Notes: generated from the sequence alone by a model not told the origin. A DNA stretch of 64,000 bases from Gammaproteobacteria bacterium UBA7803 (GCA_002480525.1 DLCH01000078.1:28116-92115), one strand, 5' to 3'; positions 25,152-35,221 are shown, numbered from the stretch's first letter. Program-made: numbers and translations.

Positions 25152-26843
25152 TCAGGCGTGGTCGAGTATCGCCGCTTCGGCGGCTGCGCCGTCGTCCGCG
25201 GCGGACACCGCGAGGGGATCCGCGGGCAGCACCCGGTGGGTGAGCACGAGCTGCGCCAGGCGGGCGCGCTCCGGCGTGCCGATGCGTGCCGCTTCCCACG
25301 CCATCGCGGCAGCGGTGGTGACGTGGTAGAGGGCGGACGCGCTGCGCCGGGTGAGGTGTTCCGCGCCATCGGCTGCGGCGCGGGCCAGCGCCGACGCCCG
25401 CGGCATGGCCTGGTCGAACAGGGCGCGCAGCTCGTCGGTTGGGGCGGCCTCCTGGAGCAGGCTCGCCCAGTGGGCTTCCAGCGCGTCGAGGGCGTCCTCG
25501 CGGCGGATGGCCCGGTTCACGTCCAGCGCCACGATGTTGCTGGTGCCCTCCCAGATGGAACCCAGGTGAGCGTCCCGGACCAGGCGCGGGTCCGCCCACT
25601 CCTCGATGTAGCCGCAGCCGCCGCGCACCTCCATGGCGTCGCCGGTCACCCGGCGGGCGTCCCGGCAGGCGCGGAACTTGATCAGCGGCGTCAGGATGCG
25701 CGCCAGCCGGTAGGCGTCGCGGTCGCCGCCGTCGGACCGGGCGAGCACCGCGGCGGTCTGGAACATCATCGAGCGGGCCTGCTCGCCGGGCAGGATGATC
25801 TTCAGGAGCTGCCGCCGCATCAGCGGCAGGTCGATCAGGCGCCGGCCGAAAGCCGCGCGGTGACGGGCCACGTGCAGCGCCTCGCTGGCGGCCCGCCGCA
25901 TGAGCCCGGCGGCCCGCACGCCGTTCGACAGGCGCGAGTTGTTCACCATGTCGGCCATCTGCACGAAGCCGCGCTGCGGCTCGCCGATCAGCCAGGCCCG
26001 GGCGCCCTCCAGGCGGATCTCGCCGCTGGCCATGGAGCGGGTGCCCAGCTTGTCCTTCAGCCGCACGATGCGGTAGCGGTTGAGGCTGCCGTCGTCGAGG
26101 TGGCGCGGCAGCAGGAACAGCGACACGCCCTTCAGTCCCGGCGGCGCGCCCTCGGGCCGCGCCAGCACCATGGCGAGTGACGCGTCCGCGTTCGAGCAGA
26201 ACCATTTCTCGCCTTCCAGCAGCCAGGCGCCGGGCGCGTCCGGGTCGGGTCGGGCGGTGGTCTCGGTGGCGCCGACGTCGGAGCCGGCGCCCTGCTCGGT
26301 CATGAACATCGCGCCCTGGTAGAGGGCGTCCGGATCCAGGCTGGTGAGGCGCGGCAGGAACCGGTCGACCAGCTCCCGGGCGCCGAACTTCTTCAGCGTC
26401 CTCGCGAGCGAGTCGGTCATCGACACCGGGCAGCACAGGCCGAACTCGGCCTGGACGAACAGAAACGTCAGCGCGTACTTCACGGTGGGCGGCATCTGTC
26501 CCTGCCAGCCGAGCACGTCGTCCCGGTGGGAGATCGCGGCGAGCGCGAACTCGCCGAATGCCAGCCGCTCCATTTCCCGGTAGGCGGGGTGCTTGGCGAT
26601 CCGCTGGGCGTCGAGGCCGGTGCGCGTGCGCGGCGCCAGGGTGGGAGGATTGCGGTCGGCCTCGCCCGCCAGCGCGTCCAGATGGCCGCCGGCCAGCTCG
26701 CCGAGGCGGTCGAGGCGCGGCGCCAGGTGGGTCAGCAGATCGGCGGGCAGATAGACGCCGAGCAGTTCCCGCAGCCAGCGGTCCTCCCGGTACCGGTTGA
26801 CCCCGAACTGGTCGGGTACCGGGTGGCCGTCCGCGGCGCTCAT
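25152..26843 (-). CDS. AidB-like acyl-CoA dehydrogenase
   Basis: 563 residues from the ATG at 26843, longer than ordinary acyl-CoA dehydrogenases (about 380) and close to AidB (about 540). The N-terminal 180 residues are the extra AidB-type domain ('MERLAFGEFALAAISHRDD', 'FVQAEFGLCCPVSMTDSLAR'). The flavin core has 'MTEQGAGSDVGATETTA', 'VPGxxKWF-like EGEKWFCSNADA', 'NSRLSNGVRAAGLMRRA' and 'GGCGYIEEWADPRLVRDAHLG SIWEG' in order. AidB itself binds DNA and protects against alkylation, but many homologues are only dehydrogenases; the substrate is unknown. It overlaps the desaturase by 4 bp (ATGA), so the two are co-translated. Confidence 0.85.
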   Translation of the reverse strand: MSAADGHPVPDQFGVNRYREDRWLRELLGVYLPADLLTHLAPRLDRLGELAGGHLDALAGEADRNPPTLAPRTRTGLDAQRIAKHPAYREMERLAFGEFALAAISHRDDVLGWQGQMPPTVKYALTFLFVQAEFGLCCPVSMTDSLARTLKKFGARELVDRFLPRLTSLDPDALYQGAMFMTEQGAGSDVGATETTARPDPDAPGAWLLEGEKWFCSNADASLAMVLARPEGAPPGLKGVSLFLLPRHLDDGSLNRYRIVRLKDKLGTRSMASGEIRLEGARAWLIGEPQRGFVQMADMVNNSRLSNGVRAAGLMRRAASEALHVARHRAAFGRRLIDLPLMRRQLLKIILPGEQARSMMFQTAAVLARSDGGDRDAYRLARILTPLIKFRACRDARRVTGDAMEVRGGCGYIEEWADPRLVRDAHLGSIWEGTSNIVALDVNRAIRREDALDALEAHWASLLQEAAPTDELRALFDQAMPRASALARAAADGAEHLTRRSASALYHVTTAAAMAWEAARIGTPERARLAQLVLTHRVLPADPLAVSAADDGAAAEAAILDHA

Positions 26844-27775
26844 GCCGGCGACGTCACGTGGCGCAGCAGGTCGCCGTAGCCCCGCGGGAAGTCGACGTCG
26901 TCGTAGTAGCCCTTCTGCTCGAGCATCCGGTGCATGCGCGGCAGGTTGTAGATGGGCACCGACGCCAGCATGTGGTGCTCGAGGTGATAGTTCACCCCCA
27001 GGGGGCAGAAGATCAGGCGCTCGATCGGGTTCGCGATCACCGTGCGGGTGTTGCGCCGCGGGTCCAGGTCGTAGAGGTCCGGCACCGCGCCGTGCTCGGC
27101 GACCTGACGGATGCGGCTGACCACCCGGTTGGTGGTCAGGAAGGCGACCACCCACACCAGGTACAGCCAGGCCTGGCCGGCGGCGGCCAGCGCGGCCAGC
27201 AGGCCCAGGTTGACCACCAGTCCGCGCGCCAGCGCGAGGCGTTGCTCGGCGTCCAGCCTGGCGAAGTTGGCGAAGCCGCGCGCCAGCCCCCGGGTCTGCT
27301 TCCAGCCGGTGCGGCCGGTCAGGTCCCGCCACAGCTTGCGCTTGAGCCGGTCCCGGGTGATCGGGTAGTCGGCGTAGTTCGGCAGGTCCGGGTCCTGGTC
27401 GGTGCCGGCCAGGCGGTGGTGATGCAGGTGCCCGCGGATGTAGGCGTGCATGTTGTTGAAGGTGGGCGCCGCCGCCAGCCACACGCCGACGGTCTCGTTC
27501 AGCCGCCGGGTGCGGAACAGGGTGCCGTGGCCGCACTCGTGGGTGAGCACGCCGAAGCCGAGCTGGCGGCCGCCCAGCACGATGGTGCCGAGCACCACGG
27601 TGAGCGGGTTCGGCCACAGCGCCATGACCGCGAAGGTGGCGGCGACGATGGCGTAGTTGCAGCCCACCAGCCACCAGGCGCGGGCGTCCGAGCGTTCGCT
27701 GATGGCGGCAAACTCCGCATCCGTGAACAGCGCCTTCGGGTTGGCGGGCTTGTCGGTCCGTGTCTGCATGTTCAT
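26840..27775 (-). CDS. Membrane fatty-acid desaturase
   Basis: 311 residues from the ATG at 27775 (another at 27769). The three His boxes of the membrane di-iron family are complete: His79/83 in 'THECGHG', His116-120 in 'GHLHHHR', His264-268 in 'NYHLEHH'. Hydrophobic helices flank them (VGCNYAIVAATFAVMALWP, LGLLAALAAAGQAWLYLVWV). It should insert a double bond into, or hydroxylate, a lipid acyl chain using oxygen. Upstream is the PaaX-like regulator (14-bp gap), downstream the AidB-like enzyme, so lipid-related control is likely. Confidence 0.9.
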   Translation of the reverse strand: MNMQTRTDKPANPKALFTDAEFAAISERSDARAWWLVGCNYAIVAATFAVMALWPNPLTVVLGTIVLGGRQLGFGVLTHECGHGTLFRTRRLNETVGVWLAAAPTFNNMHAYIRGHLHHHRLAGTDQDPDLPNYADYPITRDRLKRKLWRDLTGRTGWKQTRGLARGFANFARLDAEQRLALARGLVVNLGLLAALAAAGQAWLYLVWVVAFLTTNRVVSRIRQVAEHGAVPDLYDLDPRRNTRTVIANPIERLIFCPLGVNYHLEHHMLASVPIYNLPRMHRMLEQKGYYDDVDFPRGYGDLLRHVTSPA

Positions 27776-27789
27776 GTCGTCGTCCCGGG

Positions 27790-28599
27790 TCAGGGCGGCG
27801 TGGCCGCCAGTCGTGGATGGGGCATGCGGTTCAGTTCGGCGTGGCTGGCGCGGGCCCAGAGTTCCTTGCCCTGCCGGTCGTAGTCGACGGTGGCGCGCCA
27901 CAGCGCGCGGCGGGCGGCCACGTCCGCGAAGGGTTCGGGGAGCAGCGGGTCCTTGGCCAGCCGGTGGATCATCTCGCCGCCCAGGCGGAAGCACTCGAGC
28001 TTCGCCTCCCCGGCGGGCAGCCCGTCGAGCCGCGCGCTGCTGGCGGACAGCCGGGCGAGACCGTCGCGGTAGTCCCGGTTCAGGGCCTCCGGCGCCCAGG
28101 CGTCGAGCCACGCCGCGGTGTCGCCGAACGGCTCCCCGGCGATCAGCCGCGCGCGGCCGCTGAGGCCGATGCGGGTGGCCAGGCGGTGCAGCGTGTCGCC
28201 GTCGAGGGCCAGGTTGTCCGGCCGGGCGTGCAGCCCCGGCAGCACGCAGCGGAATCCCAGCGCGTCGAGGGCCCAGGCGCTGCGTTCGTCGGCGTCCGTC
28301 AGGTGGACGAACAGCCAGCGGCCGGGCTGCCACGGCCGGACCCGGTCTTCACCGAGCCGCCACCGTTCGACGAAATCGTTCAGCGCGTCGGTGCCGGGGC
28401 TCAGCCGGTACTCGCCGCGCCGGGGGCTCTCGATGCGGCCGCGGGCCATCAGCCGGGACAGGGTCACCCGGACGGTGTTCTCCGAGAACCCGAACAGCGC
28501 GGCGCTGTGGATCAGCGAGCTCGCGCTCTGGCGCCGGCCGCGCGCGCTGCGCAGCAGGTCCAGGATCACGTCGCCGGGTCGGGTCCGCGCTCTCGACAT
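27790..28599 (-). CDS. PaaX-like transcriptional regulator
   Basis: 269 residues, using the ATG at 28599 right after the promoter region. The N-terminal 90 residues are a winged helix in the PaaX manner (DVILDLLRSARGRRQSASSL, GFSENTVRVTLSRLMARGRI). The central domain and the C-terminal domain with 'LWARASHAELNRMPHP' complete the PaaX shape. E. coli PaaX represses phenylacetate degradation and responds to phenylacetyl-CoA; here it heads a desaturase/acyl-CoA dehydrogenase operon, so an acyl-CoA ligand is plausible but unproven. Probably autoregulated through the palindrome 30-41 bp upstream. Confidence 0.85.
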   Translation of the reverse strand: MSRARTRPGDVILDLLRSARGRRQSASSLIHSAALFGFSENTVRVTLSRLMARGRIESPRRGEYRLSPGTDALNDFVERWRLGEDRVRPWQPGRWLFVHLTDADERSAWALDALGFRCVLPGLHARPDNLALDGDTLHRLATRIGLSGRARLIAGEPFGDTAAWLDAWAPEALNRDYRDGLARLSASSARLDGLPAGEAKLECFRLGGEMIHRLAKDPLLPEPFADVAARRALWRATVDYDRQGKELWARASHAELNRMPHPRLAATPP

Positions 28600-28602
28600 T
28601 AC

Positions 28603-28616
28603 ACAGGGAGCCCTGT
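28603..28616. promoter_or_regulatory. Inverted repeat in the PaaX-like leader
   Basis: ACAGGG (28603-28608) and CCCTGT (28611-28616) form a perfect 6-bp inverted repeat with a 2-base spacer, 3 bp from the ATG. It covers the ribosome site and could be an operator or an RNA fold that limits initiation. Confidence 0.35.
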
Positions 28617-28628
28617 CATCTACCAAGT

Positions 28629-28661
28629 CGTAATATTACGGCGGTGCCTGATCGGGATCAA
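28629..28661 (-). promoter_or_regulatory. Sigma-70 promoter with palindromic operator over the -10
   Basis: On the minus strand TTGATC (28661-28656) and TAATAT (28638-28633) are spaced by exactly 17 bp, a near-consensus promoter with its start about 30 bp before the regulator ATG. The -10 lies inside the perfect palindrome CGTAATATTACG (28629-28640). A repressor bound there would block RNA polymerase; the operon's own PaaX-like protein is the obvious candidate. Confidence 0.7.
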
Positions 28662-28663
28662 TT

Positions 28664-28699
28664 CCTGTAATGAAACCCGTAATGAACCCCGTAATGAGT
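28664..28699. repeat. Three 12-bp direct repeats upstream of the PaaX-like promoter
   Basis: Read on the minus strand the units are ACTCATTACGGG, GTTCATTACGGG and TTTCATTACAGG, head to tail and ending 2 bp before the -35. The core ATTAC(G) is the same as the palindrome half-site at the -10. Twelve-bp phasing is slightly more than one helical turn. Possibly extra binding sites for the same protein or an activator array. Confidence 0.75.
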
Positions 28700-28744
28700 C
28701 CCATCATGCAACGCGCGGCGGGTTGCGGGTCGGCCCGCCCGCCT

Positions 28745-29833
28745 TCAGGGGCGCCCGCCGGGGTCCCCGGCCCGGGCGATGCGGTCACCGGCGAAGGTGC
28801 CGAGATACAGCGCGCCGTCGAAGGGCAGGGCCACGGTGGCGCCGCCCATGGGCGGTCCGGCGTGGTCCAGGCGCACCTCGGTGGACATGTCCGCGGGATC
28901 GATGGCGACGATCTGGAAGCGAAACCCGCAGCTCCCCGACTCGAGCTCCTGGCAGCTCATGGAATCCGCCAGGGAGGCCAGGTGCGACGCGGCCAGCAGG
29001 GTGCCGCCGTCCCAGGCCAGGTTGTCGGGGCTCGACACCTCGGCGCTGGCGACCACCTCGCCACGGGACACGTCGACCTTGAGCACCCGGCTGCCTAGGT
29101 AGCTGTTGAGGAACAGGAAGCGCTCGTCGGCGGACTTCTCGACGCCGTTGGCGAAGCGTGCCGCGGTTCCGGGGATCGCCGTGAAGCCCGCGTCGGGTTG
29201 CCAGCGGTAGACCAGCCCCGGAGCGTGGCCGGTGAGCTGCATGCGCAGCACCGTCCACAGCAGGTTGGCGTCCCGGGGGAACATGTGGCTCACCCAGAAC
29301 CCGCCGTCGCGCAGCACCACCAGATCGTTGAAGAAGCCGTTCTCCGGCGCTTCGACGCAGCCCCGCCAGGTGAGCGAGACGTCGGCGCCGGGCGTCACCT
29401 CGAACATCTCCACCGACTCCCGGCCGGCATGATTGACCACGTACAGCGCGTGGCGGCCGTCGTCGAGCTGCTCGATGTCGATGCCGTGGGGCGAGAAGGC
29501 CGGCGGCGGCGGGCAGGCCGGGTCGCCCCAGGCCGCCTCGGGCTCCGGGGCCGCGGCCGGGTCCGGAAACAGGGTGCGGATGCGGCCGTCGGCCGGGCGC
29601 AGCGCCACCAGGCTGCCCTGGGCCTCGCCGGCCATGCCGCCGAACTGGCTCACCAGGATCTCCGTGGCGCCCGGCGCGGGGACCAGATCCTCGGGGTTCT
29701 GGAAGCGGCAGTCCGGAACCAGCCCGTCGCCGGGCTCGCAGCTCTGGATGGGTGGGTGCTCCGGGCTGCAGCCGGCGGCGGCGAGCTCGGCCAGCAGGCC
29801 GGCGGCCGCAGCGTGCAGACGATGAATGCGCAT
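28745..29833 (-). CDS. Paraoxonase/arylesterase-like lipoprotein
   Basis: 362 residues from the ATG at 29833. The signal ends in a lipobox-like LAAAGC, so it is probably lipidated. The rest is a six-bladed propeller of the PON/SMP-30 type: 'SPHGIDIEQLDDGRHALYVV', 'NHAGRESVEMFEV', 'FFNDLVVLRDGGFWVSH' and 'ARFANGVEKSADERFLFLNS' match the calcium-site and blade signatures of paraoxonases in order. Lactone or ester hydrolysis is plausible; the substrate is unknown. It stands alone on the minus strand, 64 bp after ntrC and 145 bp before the PaaX-like gene. Confidence 0.78.
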   Translation of the reverse strand: MRIHRLHAAAAGLLAELAAAGCSPEHPPIQSCEPGDGLVPDCRFQNPEDLVPAPGATEILVSQFGGMAGEAQGSLVALRPADGRIRTLFPDPAAAPEPEAAWGDPACPPPPAFSPHGIDIEQLDDGRHALYVVNHAGRESVEMFEVTPGADVSLTWRGCVEAPENGFFNDLVVLRDGGFWVSHMFPRDANLLWTVLRMQLTGHAPGLVYRWQPDAGFTAIPGTAARFANGVEKSADERFLFLNSYLGSRVLKVDVSRGEVVASAEVSSPDNLAWDGGTLLAASHLASLADSMSCQELESGSCGFRFQIVAIDPADMSTEVRLDHAGPPMGGATVALPFDGALYLGTFAGDRIARAGDPGGRP

Positions 29834-29897
29834 GACGTTCCTCCTTCCCCAGCGGCCTACGGTAGGCGCGCCGGGCACCGGAGACAACAGGGGCGCC

Positions 29898-31299
<1,402 letters not shown>

Positions 31300-31307
<8 letters not shown>

Positions 31308-32397
31308 GGTCGTTGTCCTCAGAGCGGCCGCGGGGCTCCGGTGCGCCCTCGCCGACGGGTAGAAAGACGGAGAAGCAGGTGTGGCCCGGCCGGCTGTCGC
31401 ATTCGATGATGCCGCCGTGCTGGGCGATGATGGTCTGGGTGATGGCCAGTCCGAGCCCGGTGCCTTCCGGGCGTCCGCTGATCATCGGGAAGAACATGCG
31501 GCTCACCATGTCCTCGGCGATCCCGGGGCCGTTGTCGATGATGTCGATCTGCAGCACGATCCGGTGCAGGCGCGACGCGATGGTGAACTGCCGGACGATC
31601 CGGGTGCGCGCGGTGATGGTCGGGTCGGGCCGGCCTTCCACGGCCTGGGCCGCGTTCGACATGATGTTGAGCAGCGCCTGGATGAGCTGGGACTCGTCGG
31701 CGCGCACGTCCGGCAGGCTGGGGTCGTAGTCGCGCTTGAAGCCGATGGCGCCGCCGCTCTCGGCGCTGATCAGGCGGATCACGTGCTCGATCACGGCGTG
31801 GACGTTGACCGGCCGTTTCTCGGGCTCGCGATTCGGGCCGAGCATCCTGTCGACCAGCGTCTTCAGCCGGTCGGCCTCGTCGATGATGACCCGGGTGTAC
31901 TCCTTGAGGCTTTCGTCGCCGAGCTCGCGCTCGAGGAGCTGGGCCGCGCCGCGCACGCCGCCGAGCGGGTTTTTGATCTCGTGGGCCAGGCCGCGCACCA
32001 GCTTGCGGGTGGTCTCGTGGGACTTGGCGGCCTGGTCGTCCCGGTTGATGCGCAGCAGGCGGTTGATGGGCTGGAACTCCACCAGCACGTGGCGGCTGGC
32101 CGGCTCCAGCGACACCGTGAGGTCCGCGGTCACCTCGTTGCCGTCCCGGGTCCGGAACCGGGTGGCGCGGCGGGTGATGGACTGGCTGGTGCGGGCCACC
32201 TGACGGAAGCCGTCGAACAGGTCCTCGTCCTCGGGAATCATCAGCTCCGCCGCCTCGAGCCCGGCCGACCGGGTTTCGCTCAGCCCCAGCAGGGCCTCGG
32301 CGGCCGAGTTCAGGTAACACACGCGCAGGTCCGACGTGAGCACCATGACGCCGGTGCTCAGGTAGTCGAGGACATCTACCTTGTTCAGATCGGTCAT
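31300..32397 (-). CDS. glnL: Nitrogen sensor kinase NtrB (GlnL)
   Basis: 365 residues from the ATG at 32397. A PAS domain (about 5-115) precedes the HisKA domain with His139 in 'GLAHEIKNPLGGVRGAAQLL', the same number as in E. coli. The ATPase domain has the N box 'ALLNIMSNAAQAV', 'IDNGPGIAEDM' and 'GTGLGLAITQTII'. It is soluble and phosphorylates or dephosphorylates NtrC under PII control. Downstream ntrC overlaps. An NtrC box lies about 240 bp upstream of the start. Confidence 0.97.
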
Positions 32398-32703
32398 GCC
32401 GGTAGGTCGGTGTTCAGCCGTGGCCCGTTGTCGTTCCGGAGGTGGTCGGGTCCGTTGCCCGGTTTCGCAACGCAAGAAGTGGTCCAACTCGTGAGCGACG
32501 ATGGACCACGGCTGAGTCAGTCCTTACTACGCCTGGAAGCCCTTAAAACAGGCAGGATGCAACGGATATCGGCCCAGCGGGTCGGGTGGGCCGATGACGG
32601 CCGGCGGCGCGCCGCCCCGAATTCGGGAGCTATTGTGCACCGAAATGGTGCAATAGTGCCAGCGTCGGGTCGGCGCCCGCCGGTGGGGCGCTCCGGCGCC
32701 GGG
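32398..32703. other. Non-coding gap ahead of ntrB
   Basis: 306 bp between the ntrB start and the stop of the DUF4124 gene. It holds a perfect NtrC box (32636-32652) and a GC hairpin, GCGCCC (32673-32678) with GGGCGC (32686-32691), just past the DUF4124 stop, which may be a weak terminator (no T tract). I see no open frame and no clear promoter for ntrB. Confidence 0.6.
32636..32652. promoter_or_regulatory. NtrC-binding site upstream of ntrB
   Basis: TGCACCGAAATGGTGCA matches the NtrC consensus (TGCAC, 7 bp, GTGCA) exactly on both arms; the symmetry extends outward to CTATTG/CAATAG. It indicates nitrogen autoregulation of ntrBC. Confidence 0.8.
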
Positions 32704-33402
32704 TCAGTTTCCGGCCCTGTTGGGCTGCAGGATGACCGAGCGGCGCTGGAGGTGGAACACCGAGGGCTGGCTGGCGATCAGGGTATTGCCGTTCTGGTCC
32801 ACCACCCGGACCTGAACGTTGTGGGTGCCCCGGTCGAGATTCACGAGCTGAAAGCTGGTGGTGAAGCCCTGCTGGCGGAGTTCGCCGTCCAGGTACACCT
32901 GCATGATGTGGCCGACGGCCAGGTTCGGCTGGATCGACGCGCTGATGGTGACGTTGCCGGCGTTCTCGCGCACGGCGGCATCGTTCGCCGGGCTGGTGAT
33001 GGCGAGGGACTGGTAGCTGGTGACGCGGGCGCCTTCTCCGCCGGATTCGTCGTCCTCGGCGGCGCCGGTGCCATCGCCGCCCGCCAGCCAGTCCTCCAGG
33101 CTGACGGAACCGTCCCCGCCGTTGCTGGCCGGCCGCGGCGGCGGGGTGAACGTGTTGCCCGTGGACAGCTCGACGGATTCGCCGGTCTCACCGGGCCGCG
33201 GGGGCTGGTCGGTGAACACCACGTTGCCGTTCTCGTCGACGCTCTTGTAGATGCGGCTGGCCGCCTCGCTGACGCCGGCGGTGGCCAGCAGGCCGGCCGC
33301 CAGCAGCCACGCCAGCAGCGTCCGGGGCTCCGGCGGTCGAGGCAGGACCCGGGCGTGGGGCCGGGGCCGGCCGCTCGTACTCGTGCGCGGGGACTGTCGC
33401 AT
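32704..33402 (-). CDS. DUF4124-domain exported protein
   Basis: 232 residues from the ATG at 33402; an in-frame ATG at 33432 would add 10. A signal peptide (LLAWLLAAGLLATAGVSEA) is followed by the DUF4124 motif 'RIYKSVDENGNVVFTDQPP' at the mature N terminus, a Gly/Asp-rich linker and a beta-sandwich C-terminal half (AITSPANDAAVRENAGNVTI, THNVQVRVVDQNGNTL) resembling an immunoglobulin-like fold. Proteins of this kind often sit beside glnA in gammaproteobacteria. Periplasmic; function unknown. It is separated from glnA by a strong terminator. Confidence 0.85.
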   Translation of the reverse strand: MRQSPRTSTSGRPRPHARVLPRPPEPRTLLAWLLAAGLLATAGVSEAASRIYKSVDENGNVVFTDQPPRPGETGESVELSTGNTFTPPPRPASNGGDGSVSLEDWLAGGDGTGAAEDDESGGEGARVTSYQSLAITSPANDAAVRENAGNVTISASIQPNLAVGHIMQVYLDGELRQQGFTTSFQLVNLDRGTHNVQVRVVDQNGNTLIASQPSVFHLQRRSVILQPNRAGN

Positions 33403-33460
33403 CGTCGTCGTCTCGTTCGATTCCAAGGGCATTACACCAGGGTTTCGACCACGAGAATGC

Positions 33461-33495
33461 GAAAAAAAGCCCCGATTCGTAAACGAATTGGGGCT
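33461..33495 (-). terminator. Rho-independent terminator of glnA
   Basis: On the minus strand a stem AGCCCCAATTCGT with ACGAATCGGGGCT (33495-33468, one mismatch, 2-base loop) is followed by a run of seven T (33468-33462). It lies 46 bp after the glnA stop. It is the clearest terminator in the window. Confidence 0.9.
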
Positions 33496-33541
33496 GTGGA
33501 GGCGTGCCGGCCCGGTGTCCCGGGCCGGCCGGTCGCGCCGG

Positions 33542-34954
33542 TCAGACGCTGTAGTACATCTCGAACTCGGCCGGATGGGTGAGCATCCGCAGGTAGTCCA
33601 CCTCGCCGCGCTTGAGCTCCAGGTAGCCGTCGATGGCCGCATCGGTGAACACGCCGCCGGCCTTGAGGAACTCCCGGTCGGCGTCGAGCGCGTTCAGGGC
33701 CTCCTCGAGGGAGTGGGCGACGGTCGGAATGCCGGTCAGCTCCTCGGGAGGCAGGTCGTAGAGGTCCTTGTCCAGCGAGTCGCCGGGGTGAATCTCGTTC
33801 TGGATGCCGTCGAGGCCGGCCATCAGCATGGCGGCGAAGGTCAGGTACGGGTTGCCGGTGCTGTCCGGGAAGCGTACTTCCACCCGGTACGCCCGCGGGC
33901 TGCCGCCCTGGATGTAGGGCACCCGGATGGAGGCCGACCGGTTGCGCGCCGAGTAGGCCAGCAGCACCGGCGCTTCGAAGCCCGGCACCAGACGCTTGTA
34001 GGAGTTGGTGCTGGCGTTGGCGAAGGCGTTGATGGCCTTGGCATGCTTGATGATGCCGCCGATGTAGAACAGCGCGGTTTCGGACAGGCCGGCGTACTTG
34101 TCGCCGTGGAACAGGTTGCTGTCACCCTTCGCGATGGACTGGTGAACGTGCATGCCGTTGCCGTTGTCGCCCACCAGCGGTTTCGGCATGAAGGTCGCCG
34201 TCTTGCCGTAGGCGTCGGCGACGTTGTGCACGCAATACTTGTAGATCTGCACCTCGTCGGCCTTCTTGACCAGGGTGTTGAAGCGCACGCCGATCTCGTT
34301 CTGGCAGGCGGTGGCCACCTCGTGGTGGTGCACTTCCGCCACCAGACCCATGGCTTCCATGGCGGAGCACATGGCGGAGCGCAGATCCGCGGCGGAGTCC
34401 ACCGGCGGAACCGGGAAATAGCCGCCTTTGATGCCGGGCCGGTGGCCCAGGTTGCCGCCTTCGAACTCCGAGTGGGACGACCAGGCCGCTTCCTCGGCGC
34501 CGATGCTGAAGAAGCTGCCGCTCATCTCCACCTTCCAGCGCACGTCGTCGAACACGAAGAACTCGTTCTCCGGGCCGAAGTAGGCGGTGTCGCCGATGCC
34601 GGTGGTCTTGAGGTAGGCCTCCGCCTTCTTGGCGATGGAGCGCGGATCCCGCTCGTAGGGCTGCATCGTGCTGGGCTCGACGATGTCACACCGGAGGTTC
34701 AGGGTGGTGTCGTCCCGGAACGGATCGATGACCGGCGTGCTGTCGTCGGGCATCAGGATCATGTCGGACTCGTTGATGGACTTCCATCCGGCGATGGAGG
34801 AACCGTCGAACATGAAGCCGTCCTGCAGGGCGTCAGCGTCGACGCGCGCCGCGGGAACCGTGGTGTGCTGCTCCTTGCCCTTCGGGTCCGTGAATCGCAG
34901 ATCCACCCACTTCACGTCGTGGTCTTTGATCATCTTGAGTGTGTTGTCGGACAT
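33542..34954 (-). CDS. glnA: Glutamine synthetase type I
   Basis: 470 residues from the ATG at 34954. It makes glutamine from glutamate, ammonia and ATP as a dodecamer. The signatures are clear: 'FMFDGSSIAGWKSINESDM', 'YFGPENEFFVFDD', 'NGNGMHVHQSIAKG' (ATP site) and the adenylylation loop 'KDLYDLPPEE' with its Tyr, so activity is likely tuned by GlnE. Its upstream region has a sigma-54 promoter and an NtrC box, and it ends in a strong terminator, so it is a single-gene unit. Confidence 0.98.
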   Translation of the reverse strand: MSDNTLKMIKDHDVKWVDLRFTDPKGKEQHTTVPAARVDADALQDGFMFDGSSIAGWKSINESDMILMPDDSTPVIDPFRDDTTLNLRCDIVEPSTMQPYERDPRSIAKKAEAYLKTTGIGDTAYFGPENEFFVFDDVRWKVEMSGSFFSIGAEEAAWSSHSEFEGGNLGHRPGIKGGYFPVPPVDSAADLRSAMCSAMEAMGLVAEVHHHEVATACQNEIGVRFNTLVKKADEVQIYKYCVHNVADAYGKTATFMPKPLVGDNGNGMHVHQSIAKGDSNLFHGDKYAGLSETALFYIGGIIKHAKAINAFANASTNSYKRLVPGFEAPVLLAYSARNRSASIRVPYIQGGSPRAYRVEVRFPDSTGNPYLTFAAMLMAGLDGIQNEIHPGDSLDKDLYDLPPEELTGIPTVAHSLEEALNALDADREFLKAGGVFTDAAIDGYLELKRGEVDYLRMLTHPAEFEMYYSV

Positions 34955-35115
34955 CGCGTTTACCTGCTCCTGCTGGTGAGTTCTGTGTTGTCGTCCTGTC
35001 GTCTCGTCGAAGACGCCGGCCGGCACGAACGGCGTTGCGGGCCGTGGCGTCGGGGCAGCATGACCGGAAATGGTCGAATTTGGCTCATCCTTTCCCCGAT
35101 GTTCCCCCTTGGTGC

Positions 35116-35130
35116 GCAATAAGCATGCCA
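35116..35130 (-). promoter_or_regulatory. Sigma-54 promoter of glnA
   Basis: Minus-strand TGGCATGCTTATTGC has the invariant GG (-24) and GC (-12) with the required 10-bp spacing and matches the consensus TGGCACN5TTGC at all but one or two positions. Transcription would start near 35104, about 150 bp before the ATG. Confidence 0.85.
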
Positions 35131-35221
35131 CCGAAACATGGGCGTGGGGCTGGTGGTTCCGGGTTTGCGGGTACTCACCAATGCACTGTTTCGGGGCGGC
35201 TGGTGCGTCATGATTCCGCAA

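Noticed and set aside
21352..26436. A 1694-codon open frame on the minus strand
   Set aside because: It runs antisense to mshQ and only joins the acyl-CoA dehydrogenase region out of frame. High G+C at third positions produces such long shadows.
28670..29098. Plus-strand frame beginning MKPVMNPVMSPIM
   Set aside because: The periodic start is just the 12-bp direct repeats read as codons, and the rest is antisense to the paraoxonase-like gene.
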